From assembly GCA_050251555.1 (NCBI GenBank), contig JBFWMN010000003.1, positions 31,850 through 95,849 on the forward strand: a stretch of DNA of 64,000 bases, in the 5' to 3' direction. Of the stretch, positions 52,863-60,602 are shown piece by piece; within the stretch, counting starts at the first letter, position 1; each line of letters starts with the position of its first letter. The notes under the pieces were generated by a model. That model made no database searches, was not told where the DNA came from, and worked only from the letters and a program-made list of their open reading frames with translations. The stretch comes from UBA2137 sp050251555 (lineage in GTDB: Bacteria; Pseudomonadota; Alphaproteobacteria; Micavibrionales; Micavibrionaceae). The position numbers and the translations under genes are program-made.

Positions 52863-52879
52863 TTGAGAATGGTTCTCAA
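52863..52879. promoter_or_regulatory. Fur-box-like palindrome upstream of the ATPase-PLP operon
   Basis: TTGAGAATGGTTCTCAA is a perfect 7-bp palindrome with a 3-base centre, resembling Fur boxes that contain GAGAATNNTTCTC. It lies 73 bases upstream of the ATPase start, in the promoter region. Iron control of the operon is inferred. Confidence 0.65.
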
Positions 52880-52944
52880 CTGCAAAAAGAGGGAATGTTC
52901 AAAAACCTGTTTTTTTGAAAATCCCAGCCCTTGTAATTTGTTAT

Positions 52945-52957
52945 GTTATAATATAAC
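52945..52957. promoter_or_regulatory. Zur-box palindrome
   Basis: GTTATAATATAAC is a perfect palindrome identical to the core of the known Zur box GTTATAATATAAC in proteobacteria. It lies 39 bases before the His-rich gene (52996) and 155 bases before the ATPase start on the other strand, with zur itself downstream at 53459. Zinc control and autoregulation are inferred. Confidence 0.75.
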
Positions 52958-52995
52958 AAAAGAGTCCTTTTCAATCGATTTTTTAAGGGGCTCAC

Positions 52996-53445
52996 GTGAC
53001 CCAGCTTCGCGATACGATACACCAGCCTAATGTCACTCCGACGAAGCGGTCTTTCCTTCAGAGTGCGGGACGCTTTCTGTACCAAAAAATTCTGACGCAA
53101 CCCTGTTGTTGGATGTCCTTGTCTCCTGCTTTGCGCCACGCCGTTTTTCCGGCGCATAATCCTGTCTTCGAGCTGTCCCTGACTTCTGCACTGGTTATCG
53201 GGGCCGTTGAGGGAGAACGCGCTTACCATAAATGGAAGGGCAACACACTTACCCCGCACAGCCGCATACTTGATTACGGCCTGTCTTTCAGTTTCATGTT
53301 GGCAACTTATGCGGCATCCCATGCGCTTATTCCCCATGACACTGCCGTGCATGACCATCACCATCATGCGCAGCATGCAGTTCAAAATGTTGAGCGCGCG
53401 CGCCTGTGTAAGGTCGATATTTGCAAATCCGCGTCTTTAGGCTAA
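52996..53445 (+). CDS. His-rich membrane-associated protein of unknown function
   Basis: A 149-residue protein with basic N-terminus, two hydrophobic helices (ELSLTSALVIGAVEG and YGLSFSFMLATYAASHAL) and a His cluster HDHHHHAQH near residue 119. The cluster could bind zinc or another metal. A Zur box lies directly upstream and zur 13 bases downstream, so it is probably a Zur-controlled protein. No family recognised; the cysteine pair near residue 38 and the His stretch fit metal handling. Confidence 0.75.
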   Translation: MTQLRDTIHQPNVTPTKRSFLQSAGRFLYQKILTQPCCWMSLSPALRHAVFPAHNPVFELSLTSALVIGAVEGERAYHKWKGNTLTPHSRILDYGLSFSFMLATYAASHALIPHDTAVHDHHHHAQHAVQNVERARLCKVDICKSASLG

Positions 53446-53458
53446 GCTTGCTTACATC

Positions 53459-53905
53459 ATGACACGTAACACCAAACCGCAACTCGAAGCCGTTCAGCAG
53501 TTCTGTCAAGAGCAAGGTTTGCGGCTGACGCCCGTGCGTGAGAGTGTTTTCAAAGCCCTTCTTGCTCATGAGAAACCCGTGGGTGCTTATCAGTTGCTTG
53601 AAGATTTGCGTGAAACGCTCGACAATCCCAAACCGCCGACCATCTATCGCGCCATTGAGTTCTGGCTGCAAGCGGGCCTCATTCATAAGATCGAAAGTCT
53701 GAACGCCTACACGGTCTGTCGCAATGACCATGCGCATCCCGGCTCGCAATTTCTGGTTTGCGATTCGTGCGGGGACATTGCCGAGACCCATTTGTGCCAT
53801 TTGCCCGAAAGCTTGAATCAACAAGTTTCCGCGCAAAATTTCCAAATGAAATACTGGAATACCGAGATCCATGGGCTCTGCGCACAATGCGCGCAAAGCC
53901 GATGA
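53459..53905 (+). CDS. zur: Zur family (Fur superfamily) zinc-responsive repressor
   Basis: The 148-residue protein has a winged helix (GLRLTPVRESVFKALLAHEKPVGAYQLLEDLR and PPTIYRAIEFWLQAGLIHKIESLNAYTVC) and metal sites: His-rich DHAHPG, CDSCG, and C-terminal CAQCAQ. IESLNA is more typical of Zur than of Fur. It should repress zinc uptake genes when zinc is plentiful. It follows the His-rich gene with only 13 bases between, and a Zur box lies upstream, so it is likely autoregulated. Confidence 0.88.
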   Translation: MTRNTKPQLEAVQQFCQEQGLRLTPVRESVFKALLAHEKPVGAYQLLEDLRETLDNPKPPTIYRAIEFWLQAGLIHKIESLNAYTVCRNDHAHPGSQFLVCDSCGDIAETHLCHLPESLNQQVSAQNFQMKYWNTEIHGLCAQCAQSR

Positions 53906-53909
53906 AATC

Positions 53910-54341
53910 TTACAAAGAGGGTGAGCCATCGGGCTTCCTGTTTTTCGTATTGCCCTCATCATCAGAATCCTCATCATCGTGTCTGGCACAAACGGCGTGA
54001 CAGGCTTGCGGCTGGTCGCCTCCGGGGATCGGACTTTTCCCATTATTCTCATCAGAGGTCGGAAGACAAAAAGGCGTGCTGCCGCGTGAGAGCGCCGCAA
54101 CAGCCTCTTTGTAATCTTCCATATCCGCATAAGTGCCTGCCAAAGCAATGGGTGCCAATTCACGGAACGTCTCAAAATCCATGTTCGGCATATTCAGTCG
54201 GACGCGGGCATCAAGAAGAGCTTCGTGAAAGGCGATACGAAGTCCCATTTCCTGCATGAGCGTATGCCCTGCAGGATTATTGAGGAGAAGGGCCGAGCCC
54301 GCGAGGGCCGCACCCATAAAATCAACGGAAAAAAGTCGCAT
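53910..54341 (-). CDS. Unknown acidic protein
   Basis: A 143-residue protein with an N-terminal hydrophobic stretch (MGAALAGSALLLNNPAGHTL), a helical middle and an acidic, low-complexity C-terminus (HDDEDSDDEGNTKNRKPDG). No known family. It follows the 260-residue gene on the same strand by 12 bases, so they probably form an operon. The acidic tail suggests metal or protein binding, but this is only composition. Confidence 0.65.
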   Translation of the reverse strand: MRLFSVDFMGAALAGSALLLNNPAGHTLMQEMGLRIAFHEALLDARVRLNMPNMDFETFRELAPIALAGTYADMEDYKEAVAALSRGSTPFCLPTSDENNGKSPIPGGDQPQACHAVCARHDDEDSDDEGNTKNRKPDGSPSL

Positions 54342-54353
54342 GTCGTATCGGCC

Positions 54354-55136
54354 TTAATCTGCTGTAGGTGCGGGATTTGCGCTTTTGCGTCCCTTGGCAC
54401 CTTCGCACATGATGCAGTCACTTGGTCCGCTTAAGCCCAATCCGTTATCAAGATCGCTCTGCGCAGTGGCAAAGATGAAATCGACGGAGTGACGGAAGCA
54501 GGCATCCAGAGAGTCCTTTACGCCGTCTTGCGACATGAAATGTTCAGTGGCAGCCAGAACGCCTGTGAGTTGACGCAGATAAGGACGGTCATGTTCGGCA
54601 ACGGTTTCGTCATCTGTCATGTTGATCAGCTCATCAAAGCTGACAAGCTCCAGCTCGCCGCTCACATGGGAACGGTCGGCCTTGTCATATCCTTTAAACA
54701 AATTGACGACAGCGGCATCCAGAAACGGGCCGTTTTCACGCGGGTTGGCAGGGGCGCAGCACGTTTTCTTGTAACCGTCAGCCGTCACATTATCCGTGAT
54801 GCCAAGGCCCTCTTTTGAGATATCACAGCAGGCGGCTGTTACATCAAGGGCTGCGCGTAAATGCTCTTCGTGCGCCTGTAAATCACTTAAGATCGTGTCG
54901 AGATCGCGCTCTTCATAGAACGGCGCATTTTGATAAACGGCGAGGCGTTCGGGTTCCAGAATTTCTTCGGGATTGAAGCCGTCAATTTCATAAAGGCCGG
55001 CAAGGCCCCATTTATTCTGTTCGACGCGATTAACACCCATTGCGGTGAGCGCAATTGCAAAGCGTCCGACATCGAACGCACCTGTTTGCGGGTCGGTTGC
55101 CAAATGTTTGGCGGTGACTTTATGCCATCTGCACAT
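54354..55136 (-). CDS. Unknown Cys-containing protein
   Basis: A 260-residue protein with Cys pairs TAACCDISKEG and KKTCCAPANP in the middle and DCIMCEGAKG near the end, which could bind metal. The N-terminal half is helical with ERLAVYQNAPFYEERDLDTILSD. No recognised domain. AAAGGATATAAGACG precedes the ATG. Lying between zur and a DUF2946-type gene, it may belong to metal physiology, but evidence is only position. Confidence 0.7.
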   Translation of the reverse strand: MCRWHKVTAKHLATDPQTGAFDVGRFAIALTAMGVNRVEQNKWGLAGLYEIDGFNPEEILEPERLAVYQNAPFYEERDLDTILSDLQAHEEHLRAALDVTAACCDISKEGLGITDNVTADGYKKTCCAPANPRENGPFLDAAVVNLFKGYDKADRSHVSGELELVSFDELINMTDDETVAEHDRPYLRQLTGVLAATEHFMSQDGVKDSLDACFRHSVDFIFATAQSDLDNGLGLSGPSDCIMCEGAKGRKSANPAPTAD

Positions 55137-55212
55137 CGTCTTATATCCTTTCTTTGCTGCCCTAAAAATGGAAGAGCAAGCTTTTGTTTAAAACTGTCGG
55201 AGGGTCGAGATT

Positions 55213-55584
55213 TTAAACGGAGAAAGGCGGGGCGGTAGAAAACCAGTCTTTGGGAATCGCATGGGTAACAAGCGCGTGGCTTGCTTCATATAAAGGGGGA
55301 AGCGCAAAAATATCCAGTGCGGCAAAGTCCGGCGTGTGTGACATGTCGCCATAGCTCAGCACAGGCGCATAGGGACATTTTGCTGTCTTTTCGTCGTGAG
55401 AGGGCGTGGCAGGAACGTCACCACCAGCCAGTTTTTTGACAATGCCGTCTGTTGTGCAAATTTCAACGGTCATAAACCCGTCCGCTTTGACCTCGGGCAT
55501 AAAGCCCGCAGGCAGCATCGCCTTGACCAGAAAGGCAAGTGCGATCAGGAAGCTCAGCAGAAATTGGTTTGTCCTGTTTTTCAT
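55213..55584 (-). CDS. DUF2946-like secreted/membrane protein
   Basis: A 123-residue protein with N-terminal membrane segment (FLLSFLIALAFLVKAMLPAGFMP) and the motif EICTTDGIVK, plus AKCPYAPVLSYG, with the LPAGFMP...C spacing seen in DUF2946 proteins. These often lie near copper or TonB-linked uptake genes. The two Cys may form a disulfide or bind metal outside the cytoplasm. Function unknown. Confidence 0.75.
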   Translation of the reverse strand: MKNRTNQFLLSFLIALAFLVKAMLPAGFMPEVKADGFMTVEICTTDGIVKKLAGGDVPATPSHDEKTAKCPYAPVLSYGDMSHTPDFAALDIFALPPLYEASHALVTHAIPKDWFSTAPPFSV

Positions 55585-55656
55585 ATGAACAAAGTCTTAG
55601 CAAAGTTTGGCAGCGCATACAAAGGCAAAATCAATCGGATAAGATGGATTCAAGAC

Positions 55657-55684
55657 TTGCAAAAGGAGTTACTTTACGTATTAT
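55657..55684 (+). promoter_or_regulatory. Candidate sigma-70 promoter for the AAA ATPase gene
   Basis: TTGCAA (55657-55662) and TATTAT (55679-55684) are 16 bases apart, 41 bases before the ATG at 55726. Confidence 0.5.
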
Positions 55685-55725
55685 GAGACCTTCTTCCATT
55701 AGCGATTTAAAGGCTGCGTAAACTT

Positions 55726-58089
55726 ATGACTGCGAGTAAAATCACGGGCGACACACCCATTCTTCAAGACAATGTTGATATTGATGCACTGATCTCGGGC
55801 GAGAGCGCCTTTACCGAAAAAGTCTTTTACACCTACCTGAAAAATCTGGTCGACAGCACCGACCCCGCTTCACCTTTGGCCTATCATGTGGCCCACGCAT
55901 TTGATGTGCTGTTTCAAAATTCCGGATTACAGGGTTTCGCTAAGACACGTGCCGCCGAAGTCCAGAATGAGGACGATGACGAAGAGGCCAAATACAAAAT
56001 GGTCTATACCTATAAAAAGCACCCGCAGCGCAATGCCGTAAAGCCGGCTCACTGGAAACGTATCCAGAAACATTGCGCGGATTCACTTGCTAATGCGCCC
56101 GATGTGCCGATGCCGGCCTTCTATGAAAACCTCGTACGTTTAGGCGAATATCTTGGCTTTAGCCAGTCAGATGCGGCTCTGCTTAAATTCGTTTATATCG
56201 CCGAAGCCGATACACGGCTGAATAAATTTGTGTCCGATGTTGCCAATTCTCAGCCCGGCGTTCCCGCACTTCTGACCAAAATGATCGGCGGCGAAGCGCA
56301 ATATAGACATCTGGTCAACAGCCTTGCGCCGACAGGCCGCCTCTTCAAATTCGGCATTATCGAGAATGTCCGCGAATACGGGCAGGTTATTCCCAAATTT
56401 GATCCGGTTTTAGCCGTCTCATTACAAAAGCCGGGTCTGGAAAAATCCGATCTCATTGACCGTCTTCTTGGGAAGCCTGCGAAAACGGATTTGACGCTGG
56501 AAGATTTTTCTTATTTGGGCAGTGATCTGAACTATCTGACAAAGATCCTTTCCGAAGCGCTGGCCCGAAAAGAAAAGGGTATCAATATCCTGATTTATGG
56601 CGCAGCAGGTGGCGGGAAGACCGAGCTTTCAAAAGCATTAGCGGCCTCGCAGGATGTGTCGCTTTATATGGTAGGTGAAGAAAATGAAGATGAGAGCGAT
56701 GTCATTGAGGTTCCGACTTTCGATGATGAGGGTGATATCAGCGGCTCACGCGAGATTGGCGGGGCAAATGTTTCCAGCAGTAAGGCACGCCTTGCGGCTC
56801 TGCACCGCGCACAAGGTCTGTTGGAAGGAAACCCCAATGCTCTGGTTCTGTTTGATGAAATTGAAGACTTGCTGATCAAAGGTTCTGACTCCAGCAAAAG
56901 CCCCGATGTAGAAAGCAAAATCGGCCTGAACAGATTGCTGGAAAATAACCCGATCCCAATGATCTGGTGCGGGAATGATCCTGAGAAATTCCATCAGGCT
57001 GTCCGTCAGCGCTTTACCTTTTCCTTGTTTGTCGGAGACATGCCGGTTCTGATCCGTCAGAAAATCTGGAAAAAACAGTGTGAACTTCAAGGGTATGAGT
57101 TGCCCGAAGAAGACATTAACCTGATTGCGCGCCGCTATGATGCCGCTCCGCGCCAGATTACGCAGGCGGTGCGTTGTGCGAAACTGACGGGTGGTGGTGT
57201 GAAAGCCATTGAACGCGTCTTGTCTGCCAGCTCGAAAATTGCCGATGGATCACGTGAAAGCATCATTGATGATTTTGCGGTCAATAAATACTTTGATCGT
57301 GGGTTGTTGAATATTGATGCTTCGAAATCCCCGCAGCCTTTCGATATTGATACACTGGCTGCCAGGGGGGCTGCGCATAAACCGTTCTCGCTCTATGCAT
57401 CGGGTGCACGCGGTACAGGTGTTCAATCTCTGGCCTATCATCTGGCTGAAGAGATGGTGATGACACCCTATATCGCGGAGATGAAATACATCCGCGAGCC
57501 CAGTGCGATGGCGACCCCAGAAGATAAGCTGGTGAGTGCCTTTACGAAGGCAGTCGACAGCCGCGCATTTTTGATTGTCCCCGATATCGAGGCGCTGAGC
57601 CACAACCCGCGTGACGGCAAATCATGGGAAGGCTCGCTTTTTGAAACATTTATCAAATGTGCCCGTACCCACTCTTTGCCGTTTTTTGTCGGGTCGCAGA
57701 TGAAGGAAATTGTGCTGCCTGAAAGGCTCACACGTCTCTTTTCTGACCGGGTTGAATTGAAGCCGCTTAATGACGCGCAAAAAGCTCGCGCCTTTAAAGT
57801 GTATTTCGGACAGGCAGCCCCCAAAAGTATTGCGACAGCAGGCGAATTAACAATCGGTGCCTTTGCCGATGTCCGTCATATGCTTGAGCGTATGGATGCT
57901 GATAATATCTATCCCGATCAGGTGGTTGAGATGCTCAAAGTTGCACAGTCCAGTCTCTCCGAACAGCCATCAAGTATAGGTTTCGGCGCGAATATTCTGT
58001 CCAGCGGAACGGGTCGTGCGGACTTGCGACTTGTCGCGCAGGCAGGTACGCCGCAAGATGCCACACCGATTGGAAAAACGCTCTGCTAA
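55726..58089 (+). CDS. Two-domain AAA+ ATPase
   Basis: The 787-residue protein has an N-terminal helical domain (1-270), an AAA+ module with Walker A GAAGGGKT (292-299), Walker B LVLFDEIED (about 373-381), and arginine-finger-type VRQRFTFSLF; and a second AAA+-like region from about 540 with YASGARGTGVQSLAYHLAEEM, where the Walker A lysine is replaced by Val. The second domain therefore probably does not hydrolyse ATP. The protein resembles alphaproteobacterial ATPases of unknown partner. The downstream NIF3-like gene is 9 bases away. Confidence 0.85.
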   Translation: MTASKITGDTPILQDNVDIDALISGESAFTEKVFYTYLKNLVDSTDPASPLAYHVAHAFDVLFQNSGLQGFAKTRAAEVQNEDDDEEAKYKMVYTYKKHPQRNAVKPAHWKRIQKHCADSLANAPDVPMPAFYENLVRLGEYLGFSQSDAALLKFVYIAEADTRLNKFVSDVANSQPGVPALLTKMIGGEAQYRHLVNSLAPTGRLFKFGIIENVREYGQVIPKFDPVLAVSLQKPGLEKSDLIDRLLGKPAKTDLTLEDFSYLGSDLNYLTKILSEALARKEKGINILIYGAAGGGKTELSKALAASQDVSLYMVGEENEDESDVIEVPTFDDEGDISGSREIGGANVSSSKARLAALHRAQGLLEGNPNALVLFDEIEDLLIKGSDSSKSPDVESKIGLNRLLENNPIPMIWCGNDPEKFHQAVRQRFTFSLFVGDMPVLIRQKIWKKQCELQGYELPEEDINLIARRYDAAPRQITQAVRCAKLTGGGVKAIERVLSASSKIADGSRESIIDDFAVNKYFDRGLLNIDASKSPQPFDIDTLAARGAAHKPFSLYASGARGTGVQSLAYHLAEEMVMTPYIAEMKYIREPSAMATPEDKLVSAFTKAVDSRAFLIVPDIEALSHNPRDGKSWEGSLFETFIKCARTHSLPFFVGSQMKEIVLPERLTRLFSDRVELKPLNDAQKARAFKVYFGQAAPKSIATAGELTIGAFADVRHMLERMDADNIYPDQVVEMLKVAQSSLSEQPSSIGFGANILSSGTGRADLRLVAQAGTPQDATPIGKTLC

Positions 58090-58098
58090 GAAGGCCTG

Positions 58099-58431
58099 AT
58101 GTCGAAAAACTATAAGCTTGTTGTCTTTGTCCCGTTAACCCATGCCGATGCGGTACGCGAAGCTTTGGGGAATGCGGGTGCGGGGCATATCTCGGCTTAT
58201 TCCAATTGTTCTTTTTCGTCGCGAGGGATCGGACGCTTCCAAGGCGATGAAACCACCAATCCCTTTATCGGCAAGGCAGGCGAATTAGAGGCTGTCGAGG
58301 AAGAGCGAATTGAAGTGATCGTTGCCAAAGATAAAATGAAGGGCGTGATTGCTGCGATGACGGCGGCACACCCATACGAAGAGATTGCCTACGACATCTA
58401 TGCGCTTGTTGATCGCGAAGAGTTTCTTTAA
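58099..58431 (+). CDS. YqfO/NIF3 C-terminal-like protein
   Basis: The 110-residue protein matches the YqfO-like domain that is inserted in NIF3 proteins or stands alone: YKLVVFVPLTHADAVREALGNAGAGHI, YSNCSFSSRGIGRFQ, and HPYEEIAYDIY. Its fold resembles CutA/PII-like proteins. Role unknown. It overlaps the end of the convergent zinc-ribbon gene by 4 bases. Confidence 0.85.
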   Translation: MSKNYKLVVFVPLTHADAVREALGNAGAGHISAYSNCSFSSRGIGRFQGDETTNPFIGKAGELEAVEEERIEVIVAKDKMKGVIAAMTAAHPYEEIAYDIYALVDREEFL

Positions 58432-58769
58432 TTCACTTTTTTGACGAACTGGGATTTTAAACCCATCGAGCCGATCCCGGGAATTTTGCAGTCAATATCG
58501 TGATCGCCGCCGACAAGACGGATATTTTTGACTTGTGTCCCGACCTTCACAACTTGTGACGAGCCTTTGACTTTCAAATCCTTGATGACGGTGACCGTAT
58601 CGCCATCGGCAAGCGGTGTGCCGTTGGCATCTTTAATGACAATCGCATTATCACCTTGTGATCCCTCACTTGCTGACCATTCATGTCCGCAAGACGGGCA
58701 GGCCAGATTGTCCTGCATTTCATATGTGTATTCGGCGCCGCATTCGGGGCAAGGGGGAAGTGTGCTCAT
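58428..58769 (-). CDS. Zinc-ribbon protein of YjdM/PhnA family
   Basis: A 113-residue protein. The N-terminal zinc ribbon (CPECGAEYTYEMQDNLACPSCG) is followed by the compact YjdM domain (DANGTPLADGDTVTVIKDLKVKGSSQVVKVGT and IPGIGSMGLKSQFVKKV). The family is linked to alkylphosphonate utilisation by name, but its function is not settled. ATG 58769 is preferred to the upstream in-frame ATG at 58805. Confidence 0.88.
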   Translation of the reverse strand: MSTLPPCPECGAEYTYEMQDNLACPSCGHEWSASEGSQGDNAIVIKDANGTPLADGDTVTVIKDLKVKGSSQVVKVGTQVKNIRLVGGDHDIDCKIPGIGSMGLKSQFVKKVN

Positions 58770-58822
58770 GGCTGTCACGCTAACGCACTGAAGGGGCACA
58801 CACAAATTCTTTTTCCTGTGAT

Positions 58823-59650
58823 ATGATTCTTTTTAAGATGGGGCATACATATTCTTCCACTTTCAAATTTATGGCGTTGGGGCTGATTGCTGCGATCTTA
58901 GCCGTTTTGCCGTTTTATGGCTGGATTCACGGCAAAGAATGGCCCGCCATAATGGGTTTTCCGCTGGGGTGGCTCTCGGCGGGGATGGTTTATATGGCGA
59001 CGTTCTTTCACGAGCTGGGTCACACGCTATTCCTGTGGTTGTTTGGCTATTTCACATTACCCTCTTTTGATTTTGTCCATGGTGGCGGGATGGCTTGGTA
59101 TTTCGGGGGGCAGAATATTGTTATTCTGATCACCGTCTGGGCGGCATTGGCATATGGCATCTGGCATTTCCAATTTAACCGCCTTGTACAGGCGGGGTTG
59201 GGGCTACTGCTGGCGATTAGCCTCTGCTTTTCCTTCACGGACCAATATATGTCGGTTGCCGATTTTATGGGACCTGCCGCAGAACCGCTGATTGCCGCAT
59301 TCTTTTTATTCCGTGCTCTCTTTGATGTGGCCCCTCGCGGCAACCTTGAACGCTTTTTAAATGCCTATTTCGGCTGGGGCCTGATTTTACAGGTTTTTAT
59401 CAATGCGCAAGGGCTGTTGAACTCTGTGGCCTATCGACTCGTTTATTACGAACAGAAAGGATCGCACGGCTTTGGCGACTTTGATAAAATCGCCGAGCGC
59501 GTTTCTTTTCTCAGTTTTGAAAATATCGTCTGGATTTGGGGAATAATGGCTCTAGCTTGTCTGATCGTTCCCTTTGTTTTACGGGCTTTCTGGGACAAAT
59601 ATGAAGAGGTCGAAATTCCTCAGAAAGGCGAAGAAAAAAGCTTGACATAA
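58823..59650 (+). CDS. M50-like membrane metallopeptidase homologue
   Basis: A 275-residue protein with about six to seven membrane spans. The zinc motif HELGH lies at 63-67 in FFHELGHTLFLW, in the second hydrophobic segment, as in site-2 proteases. A distal Asp motif typical of S2P (LDG or similar) is not evident. It may cleave membrane proteins or be a membrane relative without activity. ATG at 58838 is an alternative start. Confidence 0.72.
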   Translation: MILFKMGHTYSSTFKFMALGLIAAILAVLPFYGWIHGKEWPAIMGFPLGWLSAGMVYMATFFHELGHTLFLWLFGYFTLPSFDFVHGGGMAWYFGGQNIVILITVWAALAYGIWHFQFNRLVQAGLGLLLAISLCFSFTDQYMSVADFMGPAAEPLIAAFFLFRALFDVAPRGNLERFLNAYFGWGLILQVFINAQGLLNSVAYRLVYYEQKGSHGFGDFDKIAERVSFLSFENIVWIWGIMALACLIVPFVLRAFWDKYEEVEIPQKGEEKSLT

Positions 59651-59704
59651 GTCGAGCGAAAACCGTACAAGGGCGGTCACCTTATAGGAAAGCGTATAAA
59701 AAAG

Positions 59705-60043
59705 ATGGAAACTGAAGTTTCTGCACCGCAAAGTTTTAATGCAGCGGCCCAATATCTGAGTGCGATTGTCGCCGACCCGAGTCTTCATGAAGAATATCAC
59801 GAAGCCGCTTTGGGGCTGGCTAAGCATATGGGTCATACCTTGGCATTACAAAAACCTTTCCCTGCCCAATTCCGCGCTGTATCCGATAATCTGGAAGACG
59901 GTTTGAAAGCCCATTTCTATATGGGTTTGGCTGAAGGCTTTGAAGATGTTCTGAAAACAGAGTCACTTTCGCAGTCCGACCGCATTCGCGTACAGGCCAT
60001 GCGCGCCGCTGCCGAGAAAGAATTGCGCGCTCTCATTCTATAA
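59705..60043 (+). CDS. Unknown helical protein
   Basis: A 112-residue, mainly helical protein (AAQYLSAIVADPSLHEEYHEAALGLAKHMGHTL and LKAHFYMGLAEGFEDVLKTESL). No family recognised; ends IRVQAMRAAAEKELRALIL. Placed 54 bases after the M50-like gene. Confidence 0.65.
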   Translation: METEVSAPQSFNAAAQYLSAIVADPSLHEEYHEAALGLAKHMGHTLALQKPFPAQFRAVSDNLEDGLKAHFYMGLAEGFEDVLKTESLSQSDRIRVQAMRAAAEKELRALIL

Positions 60044-60119
60044 TATTACGTAAATATTAATCTTTTCCCGTTATTCTTTTTCCTACAAGCAAGAGCCTTT
60101 ATCTTGGGGGAAAGAGAAT

Positions 60120-60524
60120 ATGACCGTGCAAACGCCTAATGGCGGCAACCCTAATCACGATGCATCGGCAACGGGTCTCACGTCTATTTTCAGTATGGTG
60201 AACGGACAGAATTTTCTGAGCCAGTTAGGTCTTGATGGCAATGATCTGACAGGCGACTTTCTGAATTCGGAAATGGGCGGTATGTTGAACGGCATGCTCA
60301 GCGGCCTTGCGGAAGTCATGTCGGATTCAATCGGGGAAATTCTCGGGAATTTCGGTCAGGGAAGCGGACAGGTGCTTTCTTCACTGACAGCTACGGATGG
60401 CGCTAACCCCGTGTTGGAAAGACTGACAGGTTCTGTATTGAGCCAGCCCGCTCCTCCGCCACAGGCAGCGCCGGCCGAGACGCCTCCCCCACCCCCGCCA
60501 CCTTCAGGCCAGATGATCCCTTAA
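60120..60524 (+). CDS. Unknown protein with Gly/Leu-rich middle and Pro-rich C-terminus
   Basis: A 134-residue protein. Residues 20-90 are rich in Gly, Met, Leu and Asn (MGGMLNGMLSGLAEVMSDS), and the last 30 include PAPPPQAAPAETPPPPPPP. No signal peptide or family recognised. It could be a small structural or surface-related protein. The gene ends 16 bases before a bidirectional terminator. Confidence 0.6.
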   Translation: MTVQTPNGGNPNHDASATGLTSIFSMVNGQNFLSQLGLDGNDLTGDFLNSEMGGMLNGMLSGLAEVMSDSIGEILGNFGQGSGQVLSSLTATDGANPVLERLTGSVLSQPAPPPQAAPAETPPPPPPPSGQMIP

Positions 60525-60545
60525 GAGATAAAGACATGAATGAAA

Positions 60546-60576
60546 AAACCCGCCTGTTATCCAAGCGGGTTTCTTA
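60546..60576. terminator. Bidirectional terminator between 60,524 and mdh
   Basis: Stem AAACCCGC (60546-60553) with GCGGGTTT (60565-60572), 11-base loop. T-runs flank it for both directions; the run of six T read from the minus strand (mdh side) is the better one. Confidence 0.75.
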
Positions 60577-60602
60577 TATGTCAGTTCTTTTTAAAAGCGC
60601 TC

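Noticed and set aside
53327..54175. Minus-strand open frame of 282 codons across zur
   Set aside because: Overlaps zur and an independent minus-strand gene in a different frame; composition is unlike neighbours.
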